The notes under the pieces are model-generated. The model worked only from the letters and a program-made list of their open reading frames with translations, searched no databases and was not told the DNA's origin. Below, in pieces: positions 1-11,783 of a DNA stretch of 64,000 nucleotides. The stretch covers positions 93,811,285-93,875,284 of the forward strand of contig NW_026262734.1 in the NCBI RefSeq assembly GCF_021869535.1. The letters run 5' to 3'. Source of the stretch: Mytilus californianus. Taxonomy: Eukaryota; Mollusca; Bivalvia; Mytilida; Mytilidae. The position numbers were made by a program, and so were the translations under genes. How positions within the stretch are numbered: the stretch's first letter is position 1; every line of letters begins with the position of its first letter.

Positions 1-195
1 ATTTTTTCTTTAATTTTTGTACTGTTTTTCTCTATTCTTTATTCATTTTGCTCATTATTCTCTTTTCTTTATATTGTAGCACCCCATTGTTATCTATTCT
101 TTATTTTTTGTCTATTTGTCTCTATTCTTTATTCTTATATTTTCCCCTTAATTCTGCACTTTTTGCCGAATATTCTCTATTCTGTAAACCCAATC
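1..195 (+). repeat. CTCTATTCTTTA-rich dispersed repeat
   Basis: The repeat is pyrimidine-rich with many copies of TCTATTCTTTA and ends in TTCTCTATTCTGTAAACCC. Three more copies lie in the window: 21240-21560 (same strand) and 12895-13015 and 17612-17830 (opposite strand). Confidence 0.7.
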
Positions 196-3100
196 AAGAC
201 AATCCTTCAAGATTATCCCGATAAGGATATTCAATTTATCGTGTTGATTAATTTTATGATTATCAAGAATTTGTGATTTCTATACTAGACGAAACGCGCG
301 TCTGACGTAAATATGAAATTTAATCCTGGTATCTATGATGAGTTTATTTACAACCACTGGGTCGATGCCACTGCTGGTGGAGTAATAATTCCCCGAGGGT
401 ATCACTAGCGTTATTTTTCTACTCACGAAAGTCGTGAAAATAAATTGCTCCTGAAAGTAAGTTGGTTAACAGTATAGTTATATATGTATTCATCTATGCA
501 ATTATATTAGTGTTAAGAAAATAAGGAAACTTAAGGTTTGAATTAACATTGTGCTTCAGAGACTCAGGGATACCAGGACACATTATTTGCCGTAATGGTG
601 TTTTAAGAACACTACATACGAACAGTGAATTTAAAAATACCGATTGCGGTATGATAATAATAAAACTCAACGACAAAGGACAAAGTTAATTTTTGGCAAA
701 ATATGACCTTGAATTTTTATATCATAAAATATAAAAAATCCCACAACTTGGTTCTTAAATAGATCTATTTCAAAAGCCTTTCTTAATGACGAGTTAAACA
801 GACTCTTCTTTATAGTACATTTATAAGATCTAAAGTCAGCACATTTTAGACATTTTGTCAAAATGCGATGATTTTTCGTCATTTTTCAGACCGAAAAGCT
901 TTAGAAAAACACAGGCTAAACAATCTACAATCCAAAATGTTCAAAATGTATCTAAATGATGCTAAGGGGTGATAATAAATCCCTAGGCTCAATCATTTTC
1001 TTGAATAGGGATGGTGGCCAAAGTCAATTATCCTAAAACTGTTATAAAATATTGAAAAAAAATGACCAAATTAATGTTAAAATAAAAACCAAGGGGTCAA
1101 AACTTCGTAATCTATAATGTGAAGTGCCAAAAAGAAGATATTTTGTATTAATAGTTATATCACAACTATTCCATGTGAAAGGTATAGTATTTTGGTCTGA
1201 TTTAAAAAAAAAATCAAAATTAGAGCCAATTTTAGCCCTTCGTGATCCAAATCCTTTTACTATAGTATAAAATGGCAAGAGTCAAGGATCGATAATTTTC
1301 GAAAAAGGCGGTCGAATAATCTTTTGAAGAAACATACGAGTAACATGTGATTCAATCGATTTATTCTGTAAATTATTATCTTTTTCACTGTAATTCTGCA
1401 ACGATTAAAACACAATGTCAATAGCTGTAATATATCGAAACGGTAATCGTTATCGCAAATCTTATATCTGTATATTTTATGTTTCCATGTTCTTTTGATG
1501 TAAGATTTTTTACAACCCTCATTAATATTTTTAATTATTTACATATTTACAAGTATAGACATTTATACCCTAGTGCAGTAACATATATGAAATCATCACT
1601 GACTGAATGAAGTTGCATCAGCATTCACGATTAAATTCCAATAAAAAGAAAGAAAGAAAGAAAAACAATTACTATATACTTCTTTTTTTTCAATACTTGA
1701 CAAAATGGCAGTTCAAAAAGTATGGGTCACGCAGCTTTTTTTCAAGCTACAGGTTGTGAAAAGTTGTCAGATTTTGTAAGGATTACACATGGAAAAAACA
1801 TTGTGCGTGAGTAGAAATAAAATAAACGATAAAATATTAAAACAAAATCTGAGAAGATAGCTCTTATGATGTACTTTCAGAAAAAAATAGCGATAAGTGA
1901 ACACAACATGCGTCCAGTTTAGTATTATATGTGTTTAACTTCATCGGAAGATATACATATTAACTTTATAAATTAAAAGCCAGAAAAGTATAAAATAGAT
2001 GCGCTTAATATACTAATTAGGACATCTAAAACTAACTTATTTAAAATCCTAAAATAAGTCATGCATCTTTACCCGAGGGCGTTGCTATAATTATTTTATG
2101 AAATTTAATTTAAAAATGCAGGAACCAAAAGTTTAGTACTAATTAACTTCTGCATTGAGATTCATAAAAATCACCGAGCAAAGAAAACAGCCTTGAAAAA
2201 ATATCAGTTTGATAATTGAATATAATGCAAAACATGAAAATGTGATCTAATAAAATCAATATAACACTGACCGCAAAAAATCGGTTAATTACATTCAATA
2301 CACACACCTGTTAATGTCATTGCTATATTATCAAATGTAATGAATCATTAAATTCTTGATTTATGTATATTTTTTTTCACTTTCGATTTTACATTAATGT
2401 TTATATTATCCTTCCATGCCAATCAATTGATGGAAAATCGGTTGTTGTATCTAGTATTTGTTCGTTCATAATTGAATTATGAAAATAAGAAGCTGCATGT
2501 GGTATAATTTCCAATGAGACAACTCTTCACCAGAGACCAAATAACAAAGAAGTTAACAGCTATTGGCCACCGTACAGTCTTCAACAATGAGCAAAACCCA
2601 TACCGCATACTCAGCTATAAAAGGCCCCGAAATGACAAATGAATGTCTAGATTGACATGTCTAGATTCGGACATGGAGGCACAACCTCCTTTATTCAGGG
2701 TAGCTTAAATTAAAGCTTGACCTATGCCCGATGACACTGATATACTTTTCTTTTATTGGGGACTCTGGGCGTTTCTATTTTCTATGTTTATTATTTAATG
2801 TCATTTCCCCCATTCCGTTTTATCAATCATGACATGTATATAGTTTTGATTTGAACTGAATACAAGTAGCCATGCAGCTGACGTTATTCGGGAACATTCT
2901 TTTATATTTATCCATTTTTGGGAGCTATTTCATGCTTTAAATTATGTATTTAAAAAGTATATTTCATACTTTTAAGACAATCTACGTAAAACAATGGCTT
3001 ATTATGAAACATTAGGAAACGGATTAACATGTAATAAGTTAACAGCTGTTTCCGCATCCTATTAATTATTCAATTGTAGTAATTTATGTTTATGCCAAAT

Positions 3101-3750
3101 TGTGTATATTATTTAACTTGAATTTAATAAATGAAATATGTTTACATGCACTAATGGTATATTTGTCTAACTGTGTGATATTATTCTATGTGTAAACAAT
3201 GTTTGCGCTATTTAATCGGCTGTTGTTCTGTAAAGAATTATCGATCGACATCAGTTTCACTGCAGTACCTATTTATTGTTTTCTCCAAAAGTTCAGTGAC
3301 CATTTCATTTTTAGACATAATTTATTTGAAAATGTAAGAACCTTTTTTCAAAACTGGATACGGCATTAAACTGCAAATTTGAGATCACGGAAAAGAGAAT
3401 CCAGCATTGCATTTATGTTAAAAGCTCTTGTATAATTACATAATTATTTTCATTTGAAATTAGTGATTTCATTAGGTGTTAAACATCTGCCTAAATCATG
3501 GAATCATTGAAATATAAACATTTGTAAGTGTAACACGCACATACAATTATGTTAACACGGTTAATAGATGCATGTACATAGTCAGAAATTTTTGAATTTG
3601 TATGTATGTCATTGAGCTTAAAAATCGAGATGACATGCTAGGCTCGTCGTGCTGTTCTCGGGATCGTCTGCTTCCAAGAGAGAACACATGCATTTGATTA
3701 TTTCCGACGATATAACTATTAAAGTATATTGTACATTATCCTATAATTCA
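196..3750. other. Gene-free stretch, left edge
   Basis: No coding potential is seen; short ORFs here lack splice sites and family resemblance. About 1690-1885 is a fragment of the same family as the TTAA-flanked element at 52631-53243 (shared GGGTCACG and GAGAAGATAGCTCT motifs). 2493-2645 is a copy of the AATGAGACAACT repeat. If the UNC93-like gene continues leftward, this is its intron. Confidence 0.6.
2493..2645 (+). repeat. AATGAGACAACT dispersed repeat
   Basis: Contains the hallmark words CAATGAGACAACTCTTCACC, CACCGTACAGTCTTCAACAA and CCCATACCGCATA, shared with 27488-27930, 29518-29760 and, inverted, 46226-46390. From memory this is a very common mussel repeat; it has no coding content. 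Confidence 0.75.
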
Positions 3751-3751
3751 A

Positions 3752-4128
3752 TGATGTTCGTCACTCTTGTTTTCGACTTTTTGTCAGATATTCGGAATCC
3801 TCTAGTTTTATCCATGTAGTGGCAATAAAATTTTAATGTTTGTCTGCTAAACCCTACGTTTCTTCTTATAGTTTTATAACATATACATAAAAAATCCATT
3901 TTTGAGAAAATTTTATAAAAGTCTTGTTATGTTTTTCATAGTTTTTGAAAGAAAAAAGGTGCCAATGTTCAATGTATGAACAATCTTGAGAGAATCATTT
4001 CCCGCCAAATTTTCGATTGATTATATATCTCAAAAACAAAAACACGGACCTTTCATTTTTTTCTGCTTTTAAAGTTCCGTTATTCAAATACTATTAATTT
4101 ATAACAGTCTTACGAAGATCGACATTCC
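3752..4128 (+). mobile_element. Old copy of the GGATGTTCGCTC MITE
   Basis: The body aligns along its whole length with 44139-44526 (TTTTTGTCAGATATTC, AAGGTGCCAATGTT, TTTCATTTTTTTCTGCTTTT). Both termini and the TTAA flanks carry substitutions, so this copy is older. Non-autonomous. Confidence 0.7.
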
Positions 4129-4414
4129 TTACCCGTTTAGAACTCCATATGTATCTTTTTATCGTCATCGTGAGTTAAAAAAAGAAGCGGGGTACCTGCA
4201 GACGACATTTTAACATACAAAAACGCACAACATTAACCGTGTCCTTATGTAATTCCCTTTGTCTTATTCTGCCTGAAAATCTCAATAAGTTCATTAAAAT
4301 TAAAGGACAAGGAATGAGCTGTCAAATTGACAGCAAACCCGGTTATCTATTTTGTATTTTGAAAGGCACTTTCAGACATATTTGAACTACTATATTTATT
4401 CATATTTCCAGTCT

Positions 4415-4880
4415 ATCACGAACTATAACTCCTGAATGATAAAAATGAAAAACGTCAAATCGAATTTTACCACCATTTTGTCATCAGTAACACCATATTA
4501 AAATAAAAGCCTTGGATGAACGGTTCATATGAAGTACTTGCACGGAAATGACATAAAATAACATAAATTGCCATTTTCCAATCTAAAGACCATTATCATG
4601 ATAACTCCTGGACGGCAAAAGTGAAAATCATCAATAATCATAACAATTTATCAAAATTTTAAAATACATTGGTTGAGTGGTTTATAAGTTATTGCACGGA
4701 AACGACATTAAGTGCCATTTTCCAATAGTCCAAGGACCATAACTCCTGGACGGTAAAAGTGAAAATTTGACTTCCATTTTGTCATCAGTATCAACATATC
4801 AAAATTTGAAAAGCATTAGCTGTGAGTGAACGGCTCATAAAATATTTTACGGAAACTGTTGGCAGCTGCCCGTCCTCCCG
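4415..4880 (+). repeat. Diverged tandem repeat, about 140-177 bp unit
   Basis: Three units each begin near AACTCCTGGACGGTAAAAGTGAAAA (first unit more diverged), at about 4420, 4597 and 4735. Each carries TTGCACGGAAA(C/T)GACAT and GCCATTTTCCAAT. Non-coding. Confidence 0.6.
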
Positions 4881-5260
4881 TCGTCCGCCTGCCGTACTTC
4901 ACCAAATTAATAACCTGATTTATCTTCGGAAAACATGGTTAAAAATGTATGCGATCCCGTTTGCAATTAACTGCCTGAATATCTCAATGATTCCATTCAA
5001 TGCAAAAGAGAAAGTAGGCTTATTCTACTTTTTGCTAGTTTAAAGCGAAAGTCAAAAAGTATAATACACGTATATCTATTTGAAAGATGTTTACCAGACA
5101 TTTGTAAGTTAGATATCAATTTTGTAGTTTCCAATTGCGTCTTTGATATTTGCTTTATGGTTTCAAAATGCTTGAATTGAACGTAAAACTGCATAAACTG
5201 CCACAATAGGGGTTTATAGATATATTTTTATTAACATTTAGTTATGAGTCAATGCTTTAG

Positions 5261-5619
5261 CCAAAAAGACATTTTGCAACAAGACATCTAAACCAAAAAG
5301 ACATTTTGCTACAAGATATCTAAAACCAAAAAGACATTTTGCTACAAGATATCTAAAACCAAAAAGACATTTTGCTACAAGACATCTAAAACCAAAAAGA
5401 CATTTTGCTACAAGACATCTAAAACCAAAAAGACATTTTGCTACAAGATATCTAAAACCAAAAAGACATTTTGCTACAAGATATCTAAAACCAAAAAGAC
5501 ATTTTGCTACAAGATATCAAAAACTAAAAAGACATTTTGCTACAAGATATCTTAAACCAAAAAGACATTTTGCTACAAGATATATAAAACCCAAAAGACA
5601 TTTTGCTACAAGATGTCTT
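5261..5619 (+). repeat. 33-bp minisatellite, block 1
   Basis: About 11 units of CCAAAAAGACATTTTGCTAC followed by AAGATATCTAAAA; some units lack one A or have GACATC for GATATC. The reverse strand stays open as an 11-residue repeat (FRYLVAKCLFG), which explains the false ORFs here. Confidence 0.95.
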
Positions 5620-5712
5620 ATAATAATATGTTTACAAGCGTAAAGTATCTTTTAAGGGTAAGGTTAGTAAGCCATTGCTTTAAAGGATAAGTAAAATGGC
5701 AATGTTAGTTGA

Positions 5713-6290
5713 ACATTTTGCTACAAGATATCTAAAACCAAAAAGACATTTTGCTACAAGACATCTAAACCAAAAAGACATTTTGCTACAAGATATCTAA
5801 AACCCAAAAGACATTTTGCTACAAGACATCTAAACCAAAAAGACATTTTGCTACAAGATATCTAAAACCAAAAAGACATTTTGCTACAAGATATCTAAAA
5901 CCAAAAAGACATTTTGCTACAAGACATCTAAAACCAAAAAGACATTTTGCTACAAGATATCTAAAACCAAAAAGACATTTTGCTACAAGATATCTAAAAC
6001 CAAAAAGACATTTTGCTACAAGACATCTAAACCAAAAAGACATTTTGCTACAAGATATCTAAAACCCAAAAGACATTTTGCTACAAGACATCTAAACCAA
6101 AAAGACATTTTGCTACAAGATATCTAAAACCAAAAAGACATTTTGCTACAAGATATCTAAAACCAAAAAGACATTTTGCTACAAGATATCTAAAACTAAA
6201 AAGACATTTTGCTACAAGATATCTTAAACCAAAAAGACATTTTGCTACAAGATATCTAAAACCCAAAAGACATTTTGCTACAAGATGTCT
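5713..6290 (+). repeat. 33-bp minisatellite, block 2
   Basis: About 17-18 units of the same 33-bp repeat. The last units of both blocks share variants (CCCAAAAGAC, GATGTCTTATAATAATATG), and a 100-bp tail follows each block (5613-5712 and 6286-6385) with only a few differences. The whole block plus tail has therefore been duplicated. Confidence 0.93.
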
Positions 6291-6390
6291 TATAATAATA
6301 TGTTTACAAGGGTAAAGTATCTTTTAAGGGTAAGGTTAGTAAGCCATTGCTTTAAAGGATAACTAAAATGGCAATGTTAGTTGAACTTTG

Positions 6391-6967
6391 CCGGTTTATC
6401 ACTTAAGACAGTGAAATTTCTACTCATATTATCACAGTCTTTTCGTTATATCAAAATATTAACATAATTTTCAAAAGCTTGAAGAATTTTACTATTTCTT
6501 GGTATTTCAGGGGTAAGATAATCGCTCTCATCAAAAACTTTTTCCTTTTGTTATCATACATTAAAGGAAAAGATAAAGTTCTCAGATACGTACAGACTGC
6601 TTTAACACTAAAAATTCAGATATTTTTGCGCAGTTTGTTTTCTCTGTCTTTGTGAATAAAAGATATCAGAATCAGGTACAACTAACATACAAAATTTAAA
6701 ATTTCGCGATACTTAAGATATCGCGAATAGGTTTAGCTATAGCGAATTTAAACTATGCGAAAATTAACCATTGTATTAATAATATTGATAACTGATAACT
6801 TTCAGATGCCATAGTTGCAGGATATTACGATTCGATTCTTTTTTTATTCTTGGTCTTCAATACAACCGTTCAAACCAATCATTGAGTTTGTTATTTTTAC
6901 AAGCCTATTATTTTATGCAGGTCAAATCCAAAGGAATTAGATACAGAAACATGAAAACCAATCATAC
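6391..6967. other. Start of UNC93-like intron, no recognised element
   Basis: AT-rich, with no coding potential. It begins, on the minus strand, with the donor GTATGA at 6967. I see no acceptor followed by UNC93-like coding sequence. Confidence 0.5.
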
Positions 6968-8059
6968 CTTTGTAAAGTCGCTGAACATGAACCCTTGTTC
7001 TAGGCCGATGAATACGACAATCACCAATAAGAGCAAACATTTTGTGTCTTTGAACATCTTTATTGTTGCAAGGAACGTTTCTTTTGATGACAAGACATCA
7101 TCTCTACACTTCAACTTGGAACTTTTATGTTGATCAAATAAAGATATGAGAATTACGATCCCCATCATGCCACATCCGAGGTATATACTTAATAACATTA
7201 TTTTCGTTTTCGAACTGATGGTTCTCATAGCGTTCTGTGAAAAGTAGATTCCATGATTTAGTTCATCCTCTACTGTGAGACAGTATCCAGCACCGCACGT
7301 AGAGTTTGTTGAAAAGTTATGATACTTGGGTACGTGAAGGGTCTCGTTTTTTCCTAAAACTAACGTTGTTATTAAGTTTCCCCATATATTACTTGTTCTA
7401 AATAAGCCACAAAATATTCCCATCATTTTATTCACTACAATTTCTTGTTCCTCGGCATGAATATGTTCAGAATAAGCTAAAGATATCGAAGTGATAGATG
7501 TTGCTTGCGCACTCCATAACGGACCTCCTAAAAGTCCGAGTAATGCACCCAAAGGTACAAGCATATAGTGCTCCGGATGGAAGTTTCCCGCAAAATAACC
7601 CGTACAAAGCACAAAGGCAATAATCATTGTCCATTTGGTCGTAAGTTTCTGGATTATCCATGGCGCTAATAAACACGATATGATAGTAGTAACATATATG
7701 CTGCTAAGGGAAGTAACTCCTACACCTCCTTCCCAGTTCATCGTACTTTGTAATCCCTGAATTGAAACAAATGCTGTAAAAACAAACATGAATGCCAATC
7801 CAAGTGCTATTACATTTTTGTAAGCTTTCGCCCGAGTCATTTCGTGAACGGCTCTCATGGTTTGCGGATCATGCGAAAGAGCGTGGTAGTTAGATAGAGT
7901 GTACGAATGGATCGTACTTCGTCTCCTAGTCTTGTCGTATTCAATACCTCCCACGTGGGCCATAACCGCATGATGCACGTGATGACTAGGCGCAGACGAT
8001 ACGCTTAGAACATGTACCTTTTCGTTCGACGTTTTATGAATATCATCCATGCTGGTCAA
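6968..8059 (-). CDS. UNC93-like membrane protein, 5' coding exon (partial gene)
   Basis: The exon encodes 364 residues from ATG at 8059. After a polar tail of about 80 residues come hydrophobic segments near residues 82-101, 114-134, 142-158, 164-180, 286-307 and 340-358, with a weaker one near 212-232. GPLWSAQ (about 179-185) and the WGNLI stretch (about 226-230) are typical of the UNC93 branch of the major facilitator superfamily. The loop before the sixth clear segment carries possible N-glycosylation sites (NET, NFS, NST) and two cysteines, as in UNC93A-type proteins. UNC93 relatives act in ion-channel regulation (worm UNC-93) or receptor trafficking (UNC93B1); which applies here is unknown. 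The frame stops one codon after AAG at 6968, but AAG|GTATGA is a good splice donor, so this is an exon end and not the protein end. Family members have about 100-200 more residues. I found no matching exon between 1 and 6960, so the next exon probably lies beyond the left edge. Confidence 0.88.
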
Positions 8060-9186
8060 TCGAAGATTAAAGCACTAGGATTTATCTGTCACCTTTATTG
8101 ATAATTATTGTCTATTACGGCACATAAAGTACGTTGGCATGTGGAACTAATTTTGTGTTATAACTTACTTGTCTGGCACAAGTTAGCGCGTGTATTCTTC
8201 CTCGTGCAAAATTAAGTGCTTATAACGCTAATCAATAATTTGTAAAACTACAAACAAGATCAAAGTTTCTGTAAATAAGTCGTTCTGTTTTATTATTCTT
8301 TGTTCGTACATCTTGCTTAGTATTTAAAACAAACAATATCTGTTTTCATTAAATATTGTACTCTGTGTATATTAATTACATTTTTGACGATAAGAGCTTC
8401 TCGACTACTTAAAACATTGATTATATCCAACTTGGCTCGATGTGATCGCAATTAAGTACACAGAACGGTATTTTCCGCTTTATAATGGTTTCTCTTTTCA
8501 AACTAATAGATTGAAAGTTAAAGAAAAATTGATTACAACTCTTAATTTTTTTTTTACATTTTGAAATATCCTTTCTTTATAGTTTCCATATTTCAATCCA
8601 GCAGATCAATTTATACGTTTTTTATTCAGTCTTTCATATCGAAGTAGACGGAATTCCCGAGTCCACAAGGGAATAGACGGTACTTAAGATTCAGCGCGTG
8701 TCTTCTGCTGAAATGATTAAATCCTATCATCTTTCAATCTTTCAAATTCGTCATGACTTAAACTAGTGTCTTGTGTAATCCTAAGTAAATTCCTATGCTG
8801 TTTTAACGATAACATTTCCGGCGCCATTGATTTTCTGTCCAATCATACATATTTCATGTTAAAAACCGCAGATGATCAAATACGTGTGTTGTTCATAAAA
8901 ATCAACTGTTGGTTCTATTACCTTGTATCTAAATCATTCCGACATTATACATTTTTCATCCTTTAATTAGGTTATTTGAAATATTTATTCAGATCATGTC
9001 ACACCAGCTGCCTATCAGACCATTGTAGAACAGTTTTTTATTCTGCAAAGATAAAAAAAAAACGTAAAGATTTTTTTAAATTAATAAATTGTGTCGGATA
9101 AGAAAAAGTGCTATAAATGCATATAAAATAATCAAACAAGTTGACGATGCAAATCACATTCAATAAATCAACATAACATTCATCTT
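8060..9186. other. 5' flank of the UNC93-like gene
   Basis: No other coding exon is recognised. It would contain the promoter and any untranslated exon of the minus-strand gene, but no convincing TATA box or initiator can be picked out of this AT-rich sequence. Confidence 0.4.
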
Positions 9187-9371
9187 ATTCGCCGTTTCAG
9201 AATCTAAAGAGCTATGGGTAGTGTTTTCAGTGTTCGTAATCTAAATGAAATAACGTCATGTCATTGGTTAAAATTCGCATTGTTTAGTTCCTTGGTAGCC
9301 AATCACATCATTGGGGTGTAATCTTTTTTGAAAATATTACCCAGAATGCATTAGATTTTGAAACGGCGAAT
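9187..9371. mobile_element. 185-bp MITE with ATTCGCCGTTTCA termini
   Basis: ATTCGCCGTTTCAGAATCTA at the left is matched by its inverse at the right with one mismatch. The interior is AT-rich and non-coding. It lies about 1.1 kb upstream of the UNC93-like start. Confidence 0.7.
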
Positions 9372-11367
9372 GATAACTCAGGGCAAGTATTTTCTCATTA
9401 TACAAATATAAAGAATACCATTGAAATTTCTTAATCCTAAACATGAGTACACGTAGCCTTGCTTTGTACATGCATGTGCTCACTTATTCACACGTGCGAG
9501 ATTTCAAAAATTTCTATTTGCAAGTTAATGTTTTGTCTGACAGGTATCCAAAATAAATAGACAGTATATCAAACGATTCTGGGCAATATAGAAGGTGAAT
9601 GTGTAAGTAATTAACGTCCAGTGCCAAATATTAGATACATATATTAGATGAATATTAACCCTGCTTGGTACAAGACGGACAAACAGATCCGGATTTTATC
9701 GTGCTAGTTCACAAGGTTCACATTATTCTGATCACTCCGAACCAATATGTCTTTTCTCTTACTCCGAAATGCGGCGTGATCAGTGTATAGAAGCAGAAAA
9801 TTGCAATTTACACGTCTTTGGTTTGACCCAGCCTGGAATCGATCCAATAACCCCCTGACCAGCGCTCCGGACAATATAAAAGCGGGTTCGATGGAACTTC
9901 TTTATTGTCAATATAGTACTGCACTGCTTTGTCATTCTTACATTCTGATGCGGAATGTTTATAGAAACATACATTACACGTGGTGATTTAATTATCAAAT
10001 ATGAGTGTTATTTTTAAACTCAGTATTCCCAGCTCTATATTAAATTACTGCATAAATAAAGCCTTCACTAAACGAATCTACGTGATGATCGTGTTCATTT
10101 ACTGTTAGAACAAGCAAATAGCTGGTTTTGTCAGGAATTTATTGTTTCAATAGCTAAATAAGGAAAATCTACAAAAAAAAATTGTGAAATACTTCTCAAT
10201 TGCGCTTTCTTCTCCGACCAGGTTGTCTTATTGTAAAAAAATGTAAAATTACAGTATTTTTCGAAAATTTTCATACATCTCTATGCTGTGAATTTCTAGA
10301 TGTGAAACATTGATAACTAATGTGTCTCTATATCATATCAAAAAATGATTTTACCATTTTCATTTGACATGAAATAAACCCCTCTACGTAAACAAAATAC
10401 AGGCTGAACCGAAAAATACTAAGTAAAATAATTTGGAATTTGTCCATAAGAAACTTTTGTTTCACAATCTGTCAATTGGTCTTTTGTATGATTTCATTCA
10501 ATACAAAGCCAAAATTGTGTTATTTTTTTGGTTTTTTTTGGTTTTGTTTTTTTTCAATGCAGGCAAATTTTTTTTCTTTCATTTAATTTTGAAAAAAATA
10601 TTTGTTATGTTATTATTGAACCTTATTCGTCTACAATTGAAAAACAGCTGAAACGTTGTCTCTATTACGCGCGATGCAATCATTTAATGCAGCACTTCGG
10701 GAAACGTAGCGACTTCGCCCCTGTTTCGGAGTTTGTAAAATCATTTACAAAAAATTTTTAAAAGCACACTTCTTTTTTGGTTCCAGCTATCATCTAAAAA
10801 AATAAAGAAGTCTTTACGTGCATGTATATTAGTTATATGAGTCAAATGTCTGAGAAGAAACTACACGTTGTAATAACGAACGACCGGCATTAAAAATGAA
10901 TAACGAACAACGTTTCACGAGAAGTGGATTACCTGTCCTCTCATTCAAATATAGATTTCCAATGATTTAAGGTTTGAAATACTACATTTTTTTGTAAATT
11001 TCATAAATTGCTGTACATCTATTAAATTATACAAATGTATCATCCTTTTAAAAAGAGCAACACTCGACAGCAGTGCTTAATTATCCAAATTTTATACATG
11101 TTATATATAGGGTATGAATAAATGGAGAGCTGTGATATACGTCGATGAGACAGCAACCACGCGATAGATAATCTAAAGCCATGATTAGTGCAATATACAA
11201 ACTATATATATAGTATTCTAGGTCTTTATACTCTTGCAAGAGTATTTAAACATTTGACTTTTCTACCTCTACACAAGTATTCCCAATTCCAAACTAATAG
11301 GAAACTGAAATTATTGGTCCTGTTTAGTTTCATAAAAAAGAATGACCAACCAACGTACTAGATACAT
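9372..11367. other. Gene-free stretch
   Basis: No supported gene. 9783-9998 is open on both strands and contains a weak tRNA B-box-like word (GGATCGATTCC, minus strand), too little to call a SINE. 10520-10600 is T-rich low complexity. Confidence 0.4.
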
Positions 11368-11783
11368 GTGCAAGTATCTTGTTCAAGGGAGGGATGCATT
11401 GTATGTTGTAAAAAAAAAAACCACACTGATTCAAACAAAAAATTCTCTGACATTATCAAGATGCTTGACTTCTTAATTGACAACAAATTTGTTACGTTCG
11501 GAGGACGTATTTTTCAACCAACAATCGGCATTCCCATGGAAAACAACTGTGCTCCTCTTCTTGTCAACTTGTTTCTTTATTCATATGAGGTAGACTTCAT
11601 ACAGGAGCTTCTAAGAAAAATGAAAAGAAGCTAGCATTATCCTTTAACTTCACGTTCCGCTATATAGATGATGTCCTCTCACTGAATTATTCAAAGGCTT
11701 TATATGATGAACCATCACGAGGTTGTTGACCGTTACGGAATATCTGTTTCACAGTTGAGGGCAGATATGTTCCGATTGTCTTA
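11368..11783 (+). pseudogene. Penelope-like reverse transcriptase fragment
   Basis: The first part reads KMLDFLIDNKFVTFGGRIF, then TIGIPMENNCAPL and LFLYSYEVDFIQELL: the palm region of Penelope-like elements, with GIPM-NCAPL diagnostic. A one-base shift near 11612 then gives LALSFNFTFRYIDDVLSLN, including the catalytic YIDD. After about 10 codons the sequence jumps to HHEVVDRYGISVSQLRADMF, which normally lies some 150 residues further on, ending at a stop (11781-11783). It is a frameshifted, internally deleted copy with no active protein. Confidence 0.9.

Noticed and set aside
5819-6266. Minus-strand repetitive ORFs (FRYLVAKCLFG repeats)
   Set aside because: Pure product of the 33-bp minisatellite: the period is a multiple of three and unit sequence is conserved at all positions, not just codon positions one and two.
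9783-9998. Possible tRNA-derived SINE on the minus strand
   Set aside because: Only a B-box-like word (GGATCGATTCC) was seen; no A box at the right distance and no typical tail.
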